Source: Carnegiea gigantea (lineage: Eukaryota; Streptophyta; Magnoliopsida; Caryophyllales; Cactaceae). Taken from it: 64,000 nucleotides of DNA. The translations under genes and the position numbers were made by a program. Location of the stretch: positions 322,501 through 386,500 of the forward strand of contig JAKOGI010000570.1 of NCBI GenBank assembly GCA_029747015.1, written 5' to 3'. A model generated the notes under the pieces. The model ran no database searches and was not told where the DNA came from. It saw only the letters and a list, made by a program, of their open reading frames with translations. Position 1 is the stretch's first letter. The number at the start of each line of letters is the position of its first letter. Positions 1-11,800 of the stretch are shown one piece after another.

Positions 1-700
1 TTGAAGAAACGATATGCCATTACTAATGCTCCAAAAATACACATATTAAAGATGAGCATAGCAAACTTCAAGCTAGGAGGATTGAGCGTAGTCAAATTCT
101 GCTCGAAAATATTAAACTATAGGTAGAACTTGAGAATCTTGAAAAAGTTCCCTATTGTACATACATTGGGTGTAATTGCTACGTGACAAGTAAGATCATC
201 CAGAAGTATGAAGGGGAGAAGGCAATCTAATTTTTGACGGGCCGCAATGATGACTTGTGCTAGAAATAAGAAGCTAAATTCTCACCCATGAACCACAACC
301 TGATGTGGATAGAATCGTTGACATGGTAATGCAAGAAGAAAATCACAAAAGCATGATGCTTGGAAGAGAACATAGAACTAAAGACATTGCTGCCTTTGCT
401 GTTCTGTCTGGAGAACATTCAAAGGCTACTGCGACGAAAAGGGGAGCTATAACCTTTGTGAAAAATATGTTCATGAAGAGGGTAGCTATTATGAGTTAGT
501 TGGGTACCCACCTAGGTGGGGAGCCTGAGGTAGAGGGATTCAAGGTCATGGTTGAGAGGCAGCATATGTTGCTGCATCAATCAAAGTTGCGAATCAACAT
601 GTGAACAACAACAACAAAGAGACCGGGCAAGCAGCTCTTCTAGTGTTCACGTCTGAGCATGTATAGTGACTCTTAGGCCTCATTAATTGTCCAAACTAGG
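1..700 (+). pseudogene. Copia A gag remnant (UBN2-type)
   Basis: The first codons read LKKRYAITNAPKIH and continue as a gag_UBN2-like helix region that matches the inverted copy near 48300 almost residue for residue. Stops appear after about 40 codons and again around 125 and 230. The open stretch 305-499 (MDRIVDMVMQEENHK...) matches the inverted copy at 47859-48080, so it is gag C-terminal sequence and not a separate gene. Gag proteins form the cytoplasmic virus-like particle of these elements. No intact zinc knuckle was found in this copy. Pseudogene by multiple stops. Confidence 0.75.
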
Positions 701-724
701 CTATGAGAAATTGTGAGGTAAGGA

Positions 725-1990
725 AACTTGGATTTTAGATACTTGGGCATCTTATCACATGACGGGAAATATGAACTCTTTTAGCAAAGTGGAAAGAACC
801 GATTCCTATTCAATTACCTAATGGAGTTTTTCAAGTGGCTAATTGGCAAGGAACAATGAGTTTGGGCTTGAAAATACAATTGAGCGAAATCTTATATATT
901 CCAAATTTTCATTGTAATTTGGTTTTAATTGCTCTATTAAGTAGAGAATTAAAATGCATTGTGATATTTACTGATGAACTTTGGGTGATACAGGACCATA
1001 TCTTAAGGAGCTTGATTGAAGTGGGTGAATTGCAAGGGGTGTCTATTGCTTCAACAAAACAACAACTGTGAAGTTACAAGGTAATGCAGCGGACTCTCAT
1101 ATCCTGTGGCAGAGTTCACTTGAGAACCCGCCAACGCAAGTTCTTTCTTTACTTCTTAAAGACCTAGGTGTTAGTATATGTTTTAGAAATAATAAGGTTG
1201 ATCCATGCGATGTATGTTTTCATGCAAAGCAAACTCAAAACCAGTTTAATGTTAGTGAAAGTAAAGCTGATGATTTATTTGAAATCATACATTGAGACAT
1301 ATGGGATTCCTATAGAATTCCCTCATTTTGTGGTGCACATTATTTCTTAACTATCATAGATGATGCTAGTAGGGAGGTTTGGATTTATCTCATGAGGGAA
1401 AAAAGGGAAGTGGCTAGTCTTTTGCAAAACTCTATTATTATGATAAAGAATCAATTTGGAAGAAATGTGAAAATTGGTTGTAGTGATAGTGGTTTTGAGT
1501 TTAAATATGGACCAATCAGTCAATTTTATTCACAAAAAGGCATTCTTCATCAAACTAGTTACATTGATATTGAACAATAGAATAGTAGGGTAGAACCAAA
1601 GGATCACATATCTTAAATGTTGCTAGGGAACTTCGGTTCCAGGCTCATCTTCCTTTAGAGTTTTGAGGTAGATGTGCCTTAAGTGCCACCTACCTTATAA
1701 ATTGCACCCCAACCAAGACCCTACAAGGAAAAACTCCTTATCAAGTCCTCTTTGGAGTCAAGCCTAGGTATGATCATCTCAAGGTTTTTAGTAATTTAAG
1801 CTTTACGCACCTAAGGTCAAAACCAAAGGACAAGTTTGCTCCTCGGAGTTAGAAGTGTATTTTCATAGGCTATCCTTATGGGAAGAAAGGTTGGAAACTC
1901 AAGAAATATTCATCAGTTAGGATGTTATATTTCATTAACATACTTTTCCTTCTGCTTCCCATAATGCTATTGCAAATAGTCAAGAAATTG
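725..1990 (+). pseudogene. Copia A protease, GAG-pre-integrase and integrase remnant
   Basis: Around 733-780 the frame reads like the copia protease start (W-I-L-D-T-G-A-S-Y-H-M-T with a frameshift). At 835-1071 comes the usual protease tail (LSEILYIPNFHCNL). From 1068 a GAG-pre-integrase segment ends in DPCDVCFHAKQTQ, part of the integrase zinc-binding motif. From about 1290 to 1580 integrase core sequence follows (FLTIIDDASREVWIYLM, then CSDSGFEF where SDNG is usual). From 1650 to 1990 the integrase C-terminal part continues (TPYQVLFGVKPRYDHLKVF, CIFIGYPYGKKGWKL). Stops and shifts occur throughout. The inverted copy has lost this integrase core, so this is the better record of the family. 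Confidence 0.8.
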
Positions 1991-2067
1991 ATGCTCAACT
2001 TTGAGTGTTAAAAATTTTGGTTTGATGAGGATGGATCAACAACTTTTGGCATGTGTGAAATTCATAA

Positions 2068-2379
2068 GAAATAGCTTGTGACACGATTCATTCTGATGAG
2101 GACGCCTACATTGGCCTGATAAGCCTGAAAGTAGGCTTGTTCGTGTTTCTTTGCCCGCTGGGTTGACTGGGTTACCTATTGATAGGATCATGTTGGGCCA
2201 TTTTCTAATAGAGAAGCCACAAGAAATAGCTTGTGACATGATTCATTCTGATGAGGATGCCTACATTGGCCTAATAAGCCTGAAAGTAGGTTTGTCCGTG
2301 TTTCTTTGCCCGCTGGGTTGACTGGGTTGCCTACTGATAGGATCATGTTGGGCCATTTTCTAATAGAGAAGCCACACAA
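2068..2379 (+). repeat. 154-bp tandem duplication inside copia A
   Basis: Bases about 2068-2221 and 2222-2379 are near-identical units. Each begins gaaatagcttgtgaca, runs through tgttgggccattttctaata, and ends at agaagccaca. The inverted copia A copy has one unit (about 46650-46825 region), so the duplication is specific to the left copy. A third, weaker partial match to the unit's end follows at about 2400-2440. Two minus-strand open frames here are only the repeat read twice. Confidence 0.85.
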
Positions 2380-2624
2380 TAGAAAGCTACAGAGAGCCCA
2401 GGTGGGTCATTTTCTGATGGAGAAGCCATGCAACAGGAAGTAAAGGGGAGAGCTGATAGGTCGGATGCTCTGACTACCAGTCTGCCAAGACTTCTGAGGT
2501 TTAGTTTGGCCTAACTAGGAAGCCTAACAAAAAGAGTTGGACTCCTTCACATCTAGTGGATTATGTGTGTTATGGTGCTCATACTCACAACGCTCCTCTC
2601 CAAGGCACTCTACTACAAAAGGTT

Positions 2625-4117
2625 TCCTTAGGTACGCATTATTCCTCAGTTAATTGAGTAAGTCTGATGTGAGACTGTCTTACAATGACTGCTAGGCACT
2701 AATTTATCGTATTTTACGTGCCTCTTTCACCTAATTTTAGCTCGTACAATAATATAATCTTTAGGATTTCTACTCGTTTTATTCACTTTTGTAGATAATA
2801 AATCCCATTGAGCAAACGTTGCAAAAAGGAAAAAAAGAAGAAGACAAAACATCGCACGATAGGAGGACGGTCGACTGCACAACGGCGAGTCGCAGACCAG
2901 CCAGCAGCAGCAGTCAGCCAGGCCATCGCTCAGGCGACCGCTGACCGATCGTGCCTAGTGACTGTGGTCACCCAGGCGATCGCCAACGGATCTTAGCTGG
3001 CGACGGCCAGTGGTCGCCATGCCAATGGTCGTTGGCTCTTGACCTACTGTTTTCGCCCCTTTTCCCCCGCTCGATTCATATTTAAAGCCCATCTTCGGGA
3101 CTTTTGGGGGGAATTTTTTGGTCGATTTTTAGGTAGTTTAGCTTAGGGTTTAGCTTTAAAAAATTCATTAGGAGGAAACAAGGTAGGTAGATTAGGATTA
3201 ATTGGGCTGCATTTTGGATTCAAACTTTGGATTTAAAGTTCACCCAATCAAGCATAAGTTTTCTTCTCTTCTCTCTCTCTTTTTCATATGTTGTTCTTTT
3301 TTATATTTTGTTTGTTTAATGCTAGTGATTGGTTTTGTTTAGTCAAATGCTTAGTTTTTATTGTTAATCCATGTTTAGTTTAATTTTCTCTCTCCCCCTT
3401 TGTTCATGTTTATGTTCATGTTTGCTAGCTTAGGTTTAATTTGGGGCTTTTATGTTTTGTAATTAATTAGTCACGATTTTGGTTGGATTGGATTGTGATT
3501 GGTCTCTTGATGGCTAATTAGGCTAGGATTAGGCCTAACCACACCCAACTTACACTTAGAATGTGGAGTTTTCCCTCACGCCCGCCAAGTATTCGATGAA
3601 ATACTTAAGAGAGCTTTCATCTATATTTTTGAGCGATTGACTTATGCTAAGAGGTGAATCAATTAGCTAGTGTGGGAGAGGAATAGCCTGGTTCGAGACA
3701 TGAAAATAGTCCTGATTCTAGCTAGGTCTGAGAGTTGCTAATTTTGTGGTCTAATTGGGCTAACCCCATGAAAATAGGTGGTTAGACTAATTAGACTAGC
3801 TCATAACCCTTGAAAGAGGGATTGGGTGGTCTTCGAAGGTGCAACCGATCATCTCTTGTTCTTAGTTGAGGTCGGGTAGGTTAGGACTTATCATGTCTAT
3901 TTAGTTAATCAATTGGTTAAATCATAGTCTCAAGCCACATCTTTTGCTTTTATTAGCTTAATTTAGCTTTATTTTTATTTCCTTCCTTCTTGGCCTAGAT
4001 TGAGTCACTCTAGCTAATCCCGTACTTGAAACCTAACTCCTAGTGGATGACACTCTGAGTACTCGATGATAAACCTTGCACTTGGGGTTATAACTTTAAA
4101 CCTCGAATTCTTCCCAT
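2625..4117 (+). mobile_element. LTR-like insertion (solo LTR or LTR fragment) in copia A
   Basis: Copia A is contiguous across this point in the inverted copy (…ctctactacaatggcttatac), but here about 1.5 kb separates ctctactacaa (2624) from atgacttatac (4118). The insert shares its 3' half, in opposite orientation, with 15837-17315: a block around 3500-3900 with gcgattgacttatgctaaga and a block near 4055-4090 (gagtactcgatgataaacct). It ends ...cccatca, consistent with an LTR ending in CA. A GC-rich patch lies at 2860-3060 and a pyrimidine-rich stretch at 3240-3300. No coding domain was seen. The left edge and target duplication are unclear. Confidence 0.6.
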
Positions 4118-4120
4118 CAA

Positions 4121-4243
4121 TGACTTATACTGTGAGACGTCTCACGTACTAATTAATCGCTTTCTAAATTTAAAAGAAAAATGCTTTGCTACATAAGCGG
4201 TCTTACGATAAATTACTATGAGACTGTCTCATATAAGAATTTG
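4121..4243. mobile_element. Small MITE-like insertion shared by both copia A copies
   Basis: The segment starts cttatactgtgagacgtctc and ends gagactgtctcatataag, so its ends form an imperfect inverted repeat around TGAGAC..GTCTCA. The same segment sits at the same place in the inverted copia A copy (about 46293-46412). It therefore entered the family before these copies were made. Superfamily and exact ends are undetermined. Confidence 0.55.
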
Positions 4244-4319
4244 TGGAGTTAATTATATCACATATAATAAATTCTCTAATATTCATAAAGCATTTCTAGC
4301 TACTGTTACTAAAATTATT

Positions 4320-5832
4320 GAGCTCAGGAATTACCATGAAGCTGCAAAAGGCCCATGATGGCGTAAGGCTATGCGAGAAGAAATACGAGCTCTAGAAGAA
4401 AACTAGACATGGACCATTGAGGATCTTCTACTAGGGAAGAAGCCCATCAATTGCAAATGGGTTTATAAGATAAAGTACACGTATGACAATACTATTGTAA
4501 GATTCAAGGCTTGACTTGTTGTTCGCATGATCATCAATTAGAAGGCTTTGATTTCAATAAGACCTTTGCACTGGTGGCCAAGATGTCTAATGTGTGGACT
4601 TGTCTGTCCGTTACTACTGCAAAGGGTTGGGAGTTGCATCCGATGGACGTCAATAATGTCTTCTTGCATGGAGATCTTGACGAAGAAGTTTATATGCGCT
4701 TGCCACCTAGTTTTACTACTTCCTCACCAAACAAAGTCTGCAAACTTCATAAGTCCCTATACGGATTACTCCAAGTACGACGACAATAGTCTTCTAAGTT
4801 TAGAGACTATGGGTTTGTCAGATCATCATATGCGGATTATTCTCTCTTTATGTATTACAAAAGGCATATTTGTTTTGGCTTTACTGGATTATGTGGATGA
4901 TATTATACTTGCTAGTAATGATTCTTAGGCTTGTCAGGAGTTCAATGAGTATCTTAATTCATGCTTCTGCACTAAAGAACTTGGACCCCTCAAGTACCTC
5001 CTGGGCATTAAAGTGGCAAGAGGATCGCTTGGTTTTTTTAATTTTTTGTGTTAGTGCAAGTATGCCCTTGAAATAGTGGATGAATGTGGCCTCTTAGGTA
5101 GCAAACCAGTGGACTTTCCCATTGAAGGGAATCATAAATTGGCTTTGGCTAAAGAGCAGAATCTTGATGATCGAGGAAGATATTGACGGTTGGTCAGTCG
5201 TCTTATTTACCTTACTATTACTCATCCACAGTTATGCAGTTCATATTTTATCTCAGTTTATGCAAACTCCAAAGGCAAAGAATCTGGATACAGCTCATTG
5301 AGTTTGACGCTATCTGAAAGCTACACTTGGTCATGGTATTCTGCTGCAGGTCGATAGTAATCTTCAGGTACATGCATATTGTGATGCTGACTGAGGAGCT
5401 TGTCCACTTACTAGGCACTCTATCATAGGTTAAATGGTGACTCTGGGTAGATCTCCCGTATCATGGAGAACTTAGGAACATACAACAATTTTTCGCTCTT
5501 CACCTGAAGCTGAATATCAATCCATGGCAGCCACTACCAGTAAATTGGTCTGGTTGAAAATCTATTTGGGACTTTAGGGTGTTTCTTAGCATGCCTATGT
5601 GTTTGTACTATTATAGCCAAGTAGCAGCTCATGTAGCCAAGAATCTAGTGTTTCATGAAAGAACAAAAACACATTGAAGTCGACTGTCATTTTGTGTGTG
5701 AGTCATTAGAGCCTGGAGATCTTATAGTTGCTTATTTACCATCTCAGCAGCAACATACTGATATTTTCATAAAGGCTCTTGGCAAGAAGCAGTTTGTGCA
5801 TCTTAGGGCGAGATGTAAATGATTCATCCTCA
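4320..5832 (+). pseudogene. Copia A reverse transcriptase and RNase H remnant
   Basis: RVT_2-type reverse transcriptase is recognisable: PINCKWVYKIKY near 4443, DFNKTFALVAKMS near 4550, HPMDVNNVFLHGDLDEEVYM near 4640-4700, and CKLHKSLYGL near 4738. The catalytic box reads DYVDDIILASND near 4890. RNase H pieces follow: YCDADxGACPLTRHS near 5380, SPEAEYQSMAATTSKLVWL near 5500-5560, and HIEVDCHFVCESLEPGDL to KALGKKQFVHL at 5670-5805. Stops and shifts break all segments. The ORF-free purine run ccttgaggaggagtac (5841-5855) is a likely polypurine tract just before the LTR. Confidence 0.82.
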
Positions 5833-5945
5833 TGCTCCACCTTGAGGAGGAGTACTAGGAATATATTTTTATATGTATATTTTTTTTTAGGTAATATCTT
5901 GTATTTATCTTTTAGGCTACCTTGGAGGTTAAGCTAGGGTTTGCT

Positions 5946-5949
5946 TATA

Positions 5950-5999
<50 letters not shown>

Positions 6000-6016
6000 T
6001 ATATATATATATATGC
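5946..6016. repeat. (AT)n microsatellite in copia A LTR
   Basis: Nearly pure AT dinucleotide run with one interruption near 5998. Confidence 0.95.
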
Positions 6017-6234
6017 CTATCTGTTTATAGCAGATTGGCATGACTGCATTTGCTCCACCCTCCCCACCCAGATTCCAATTTGGGAGGGACCTTTCTTTGC
6101 CAATTAATTAGGAGAGAGAGGGTGTGTGTGTGTTTGGGCCTTAGGCCTTGGCAGCTTTGTCCCCCTTCCCCTTGTCTGGTTGGTCTATTGAGTTCTTCCC
6201 TGAGATAGGGAGCCTAATAGATAACTCATATTTA

Positions 6235-6696
<462 letters not shown>

Positions 6697-6790
6697 ACAC
6701 CTCATATCGATGAAGAGGCCAGAGAATGAGAGGCACGAATTTAGTAGCCTCAAAACACATCTCTCTGTCACTGTGAGTTCAATTCGTTTA

Positions 6791-7078
6791 ACTTCCTCTA
6801 CTGTGTTCGCCTAAAATCCAATTCAAAGGTTTTACTCCAATTTGTATTCTGCTAGTAAGGGTACAGGTTTGGTCTAAAAGTATCATCACTGAACTTTTAT
6901 ACAACAGGACACTAATTTTATGTGTCTGCCCATTGATGCTGCAAAATCTCAAAAAAAGGGATAACATTTAGTGTAACCATATTCATTGATACATTTAGCC
7001 ATCATTCACGCGCGGATTGTTTCATTCTTCAAATGCTTTATGTGACATGTCCTGCGTTGAAGCATGAGGTATCACTAT
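6791..7078. other. Unassigned 288-bp spacer between copia A and copia B
   Basis: No coding potential, terminal repeat or motif recognised. It may be flanking genomic sequence or the remnant of another insertion. Confidence 0.5.
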
Positions 7079-7439
7079 TGTTGACCGAGTATACCGGTCA
7101 CATTAATAACCCACATTAAGTGGGGGATTACAGAATGATTGATTACGTATTAATCATTCCTATTAAATACTCGTTGTCGGTTACAAGCTGTGTGCTACTA
7201 TATATAAGGGGTTTTAGTGACCTAATTCTGTATTAGTGGCAGAAACCTAAACATCAACCCTAATTCTCTCTTCCCTCTTTTCACGCTAGCCTCGCCATCA
7301 ATCGGGCTCGGGTTTGGGGTGTGATAACTACGGTGACTCTAGTAGCCACCGTTAGTTCTAATTCAACAACACGTGGGCGAATCATGAGTAACAAGATCTA
7401 TGCTTCCGCATTACTAAGGGACGTTCTTATTTTCCAACA
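7079..7439 (+). repeat. Copia B 5' LTR with TATA box
   Basis: The LTR opens TGTTGACCGAGTATACCGG and closes ...TTTTCCAACA, giving a 5-base terminal inverted repeat TGTTG/CAACA. A TATA box (ctatatataagggg, 7198-7211) is the likely Pol II start signal for the element's RNA. It is followed by a pyrimidine-rich stretch (7259-7285). The primer-binding site begins 2 bases after the LTR end, fixing the right border. Confidence 0.85.
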
Positions 7440-7440
7440 G

Positions 7441-7453
7441 TGGTATCAGAGCC
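7441..7453 (+). other. Copia B primer-binding site (initiator tRNA-Met type)
   Basis: TGGTATCAGAGCC, the standard complement to the 3' end of plant initiator tRNA-Met, lies directly after the LTR. Reverse transcription would prime here. Confidence 0.93.
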
Positions 7454-8750
7454 AGGTTGCTCGGTTTTGACACCGACTGTAGCAATCACGATTTATATGT
7501 AATTAGTTTATCTAATCTTGCTATTATATTAATTAAGATTAATGTCAACATGTTTTCGTTAAGGTTATCCTGCAATTGTGCTAACTGAATCTTAAAAGCA
7601 TGATTGTGTATATCACTAAGTGATGATTATGCTAAATTGAACTCATGAACAGTTGTGTGTTACACGTAACTCAGCCCCTAACCCTAAGAATCACCATCTA
7701 ACTGAATCCAATAGCCTAACGAGGACTTGCCTCTCTACGTCTCTCCACCCATTGCGCCACCAGGAGGTGGTAACGATGGCGGTTGTCACTAGTTGGCCTC
7801 AGTGGCCTATGGCAACATGAATTATGTTTTCAGTTCGTGTCTCTGCCCTAAACCCCAATCTAGATTTGGCTCCATTACTTTTTTCCCTAACCTTGAAATT
7901 GGCTAACACCTCTTTGCCTTTGCTCCTGTGCTTGGAGAACCAACTACGCCGACGGCCTTACTGGCCAGCGCCTCGACCTCACACACATGTACCAAATAGT
8001 AATAACAATTAGAAAAAAAGAGGAATTGAGAGAAGGCAAGAAAGCGTGTGAAAGGCTGCGGACGTGCCCATCAGACACCACATAGAGGGGTGGCATGTGT
8101 GTGCCACGCGCCGTGACAAAGGTGATGTTTTGACTACCTTCTTCCTCCACCTCCTCTTCTATATGTCGATCTGCTTGAAACCGCCAAACAAACACTTTGA
8201 CTCACAACCACGTGCCACCGAGAATGTTGAGAATAACCCACGCGCCGCTACATGAGATGTGCGTTGGGCGCATGGATGTTGTATTTCGGCTCCTTGGTGG
8301 CCGATCTATGCCTTGGTGGTGTCAGTTTAGCGACATCTGAGGTTGTAGGCCTTCGATTAGAGGCTGAGGGTAGCGGTTCTTTCCATCATCTGGGTGTTTT
8401 GGACTGCGGTATAGCAGTGGTGGCTACTTTGATTGAACCGCCATAAGAATAGGGGGCGAGGTAAAGGAATAGGAGTCGTTCATGGAAACCAGAAAAGGAG
8501 GAGCTTCGGTGCTCCATGTTTGACTGCGTACAGAGAGAAATGGAGGGTGGAGAGAGTGAGAGGTGAGATTGAGAATAAGAGTGTTTTTGAGAGACAAAAC
8601 CCGAGAGACAAGCAGCCCAAAAAAAAAAATTGAGAGCTTCGATGCTTAGCAGGGTCTCTATTCAAGTTGCCAACTTTATCGACATATTTTATTGTGTTTT
8701 TTAAAGTTAAAAGAATATTGATTAATTCTTATTTTCTAGATCATCATGCA
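7454..8750 (+). other. Copia B leader, first part (no recognised gene)
   Basis: The stretch from the primer site to about 8750 is GC-richer (7680-8460) than what follows and holds several short open frames on both strands, such as 8252-8446 and 7824-8012. None resembles a known domain, and no frame extends beyond about 85 codons. It ends in a purine-rich tract (8525-8630). It may be untranslated leader or contain an older captured insert. Confidence 0.5.
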
Positions 8751-8799
8751 AATGCTTGAGGAATGTATACCATTCTTTTGATTGAAGGTGTCGAACATA

Positions 8800-9860
8800 T
8801 ATAAGTTCATCTTATGTGGAGCTTAATGCATGAACTTGTTATTAAAAAAACACATTAATATGTTTATTGTAAAAATGTCGAGTATTACATGCTCATTTTT
8901 CATATAAATTCGTCTTATATGAAACAACCTGAAATTATAAATCTCGTGTTAAATGATCTATAGATAATCATTTGGATTTAAGTTGTATGAATTTGTATCA
9001 TATTACAAGCAATATTATATAAATAAGTTTTATGTAATACTGTCTTTGAGAATTTTATTTGTTTCATGTTATTATATGAATAAGTTTCATATTATGTTAT
9101 ATTTTATGTAATATTTTTGTATTGATATTACATGAATTCATTTGATGTGATTTAAAATGTAAAATGTTATTTGAATGAGCTTCATGCCATTATTGGATAC
9201 ATATGGCATGTGATTTTTTCATGAATTTGTTTCATGAAATTTAAGTTAGCAATATTATATGAATACGTTTTATATAATTTGCAAGTTTTACTTTGAATTA
9301 GTTTCATTCAAATTTTAATGTTATATGGATATATTCTATATCAGTACTTGCGATTAATGTTTGGATATGTTTCAAATTACAAATTATGTTGCATTCGATT
9401 ACGTGAATATGTTTCATTTCAAGCATCAATTAGTACGGTTATATAAATGTGTTTTGTATATTTACGAACAACACGAGTTGTAGTAAATTTGCTAGATTGT
9501 GTTAGCAATATTACCTCGCCCAAATTAATGAATGTGAATTCGTTTCATGTTTCCTGCTAATCATGTTATTTAGCAGAACTTTATGAATTCGTTTCGTGAA
9601 ATTAAATTTATGATATTATAAATGTGTTTTATATAACACTATACTACTTGGGCTTTTATGAAATCCATTTGTAACACTTTACAATGAATATGTTTCATCA
9701 TTTTATTTTATTATATAAATATGTTTTATATAATAATCTGAATTTTATGGTTGATATGCCATTGATATAGTTTTAAATGACATATTAGTTATATAAATTT
9801 ATTTTATGTAATGATATAACTTCATCTAAATTTGCTTTACATGATAAATTGAATATCTTT
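8800..9860 (+). repeat. Array of about 20 diverged palindromic motifs in copia B leader
   Basis: A motif close to TTATATGAATATGTTTCATA recurs roughly every 40-70 bases. Clear members include ttatatgaataagtttcata (near 9073), catgaatttgtttcatgaaa (near 9221), ttatatgaatacgttttata (near 9255), gtgaatatgtttcatttc (near 9403), atgaattcgtttcgtgaaa (near 9583) and ttatataaatatgttttata (near 9713). Each half is the approximate reverse complement of the other, so each unit could fold into a hairpin. Spacers are not conserved. The array ends shortly before gag. Confidence 0.75.
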
Positions 9861-10102
9861 GTGGTATTTCTAAAATGTTAATTAGTTTAACCATAACGTT
9901 CTCCATAAATTTTATTTAATGGAAAAATGTGATAATTAAATTATAAAAACTTCTAGTTTATGTCTGTATGTAATGATTATGAGTTTAGCGAAATTTTTGA
10001 TCATACGGCATGAATGATGGAGTTTTTGATAATTTAATTATTTGAAAATATGCCTAATGTCTATCTTTTAAAATATATACTTCTAGATATGGCAATTAAA
10101 AC

Positions 10103-10640
10103 ATGATTGGTAATTTGTTTACCAATGAAAAACTTGATAGTGCTGACTATAACACAAAATGTCAGAAGATTTGTTTTCTTCTGAATGAGCGTGAAGTGTT
10201 AGAATACTCGTCAGGTTCTATGTCTCTTAGAATGGCAAAGATGGCACTGCTAGTGAGCAGTATCAAGAAAACTTAAAGGCATACCAAAAATGATTCGAGA
10301 CTAGATCGATACAACTGCTATATTTTGTCGTATTGCATCAATGATGATCTAGTGAGAGAATTGAAAGTTATCCCATTGTTAAGTACAGGTGGGATTAGCT
10401 TAGCATTAGGTTCATCCAGATTAATTTCCTCTTAAAATTCTGGGCCTAAGGTTGGTATTGCAAAAGGAAAAAGGGCTAAAGGAAATAAAGAGATGCATAT
10501 AGCACGTGTGAAGGACTATAACTGTGAAAATAAGGGATCCTATGCTTAGGATTATCCTAAGATGATTAAGGTACCTTCTTTTACAGTCGCTCCTGGATAA
10601 TATTGTGTTCCTAAGCATCAACTGCCAATTATGATCCTTA
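10103..10640 (+). pseudogene. Copia B gag remnant
   Basis: From the ATG at 10103 the frame reads MIGNLFTNEKLDSADY and continues through KICFLLNEREVLEY, the usual start of a UBN2-type copia gag. Stops follow within about 45 codons. Near 10515-10560 a corrupted zinc knuckle reads YNCENKGSYA-stop-DYPK, where C-x2-C-x4-H-x4-C would be expected. Gag would assemble the particle and bind RNA; this copy cannot encode a full product. Confidence 0.7.
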
Positions 10641-11510
10641 ATGGATTGTAGATATAGGAGCAACCAAGTACATAGTTCAGGACTAAGTTGATTTTGTGAA
10701 CTTTCATCATTGTCCGGTGGGTTCACAAATTGTCGCTTTAGGTAACGACGATGAAGTAGATGTCCTTGAATTAAGGACATATCATTTGAAGCTCTGTGAA
10801 GGGATTACGTTGTTTCTTCACAATGCTCTCTATGCACCTTGGGTACGATGTTCCCTTGTGTCTTTTGTTTTTGAGATTAGTTTATGTCTTAGATATCATA
10901 TACAATGGCGATTTGTTTGGTCTTACCACATTGAAATGAGTTTTCGATGTTTTGGAAGAAATAGAACAACCTCCATCTTTGCCTCATTTTCGACTCTGCT
11001 TTAAGCTTGCTCGTCTTGACCATGAGGGCTAAGATAGAGTTATCAAACTACCTAATATAGTCTTTTAAGGCCGACTCATTAGGGCTAAGTTGCCCATGTG
11101 TGAGTTAAGTTTAGCTAGCAAAATAACTATAAAGTCTTTTAGGAAGGCTTCAAGGGCATCGAATCCTTTAGTGTTCATTCACTCCAGACATCTACAGGCC
11201 CTTGAATGTGAAAACACATCATGGAGTGATATATTCGTGATGTAGGTATGTGTACCTATTATCTCACCATTATTAGGTAATTGATGTGTTCATATACTTT
11301 ACAGCGGTAATAGGACTCAATTGGAATGATATATTAGAACTTTTCAAACCAATTAGGATCGTGAAATGAATTCCCGCAATATCGATCTTCTTGCAAATGA
11401 GTTCCTAGGACTTTGGTGAAATTTAAAAATGACTTCGAATTGTATGAATTGCAACAAGATCTTCAACATCTCTCGGTAAGGGCGAAGATTTGAATTTTAA
11501 CTAAGTCACC
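10641..11510 (+). pseudogene. Copia B protease and integrase remnant
   Basis: At about 10647 the frame reads WIVDIGATKYIVQD, the retropepsin start (normally D-S-G-A-T) with one substitution. At 10696-10900 it continues with VALGNDDEVDVLE and FLHNALYAPWVRCSLVS, typical of the copia protease tail. Later pieces to about 11500 look like worn GAG-pre-integrase and integrase, with frame changes every few dozen bases. No complete catalytic triad is visible. Confidence 0.6.
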
Positions 11511-11800
11511 GAAGATGTTACACCTTCTTTATTTGATAGGAATGGTGAAGATTAGTTTGTTAAGGAAAATGAGATTCGTTCTCCAAATGTTGAGGAGAGT
11601 CAGCCTAAGAATAAGTTTTATCCTCAACCTTTCATTCCTGAACATGCAGTTAATCTACACGTTTAGGATCCGACCTCCAATAGATAGTGGGAGTATTTCT
11701 CTCAGTGCTCAGGGTCCCATACCTCTTAGGGAAAGGGGAAGGGCGTCCTAGTCCCATACCTCTTACTGAAAGAGGGAGGATTTCTCACCTAGGCAAATAA
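11511..11800 (+). pseudogene. Copia B connector between integrase and reverse transcriptase
   Basis: No domain is recognisable, but position and continuity place it in the poorly conserved segment between integrase and reverse transcriptase. It contains a short duplicated phrase, gtcccatacctctta (about 11716 and 11751). Confidence 0.4.

Noticed and set aside
2036..2379. Two similar minus-strand frames suggesting a duplicated small gene
   Set aside because: They are one 154-bp tandem duplication inside copia A, read on the wrong strand.
8252..8446. Hydrophobic 64-residue frame in the copia B leader
   Set aside because: No domain, no conserved neighbour and no start context; the length is expected by chance in a GC-richer patch.
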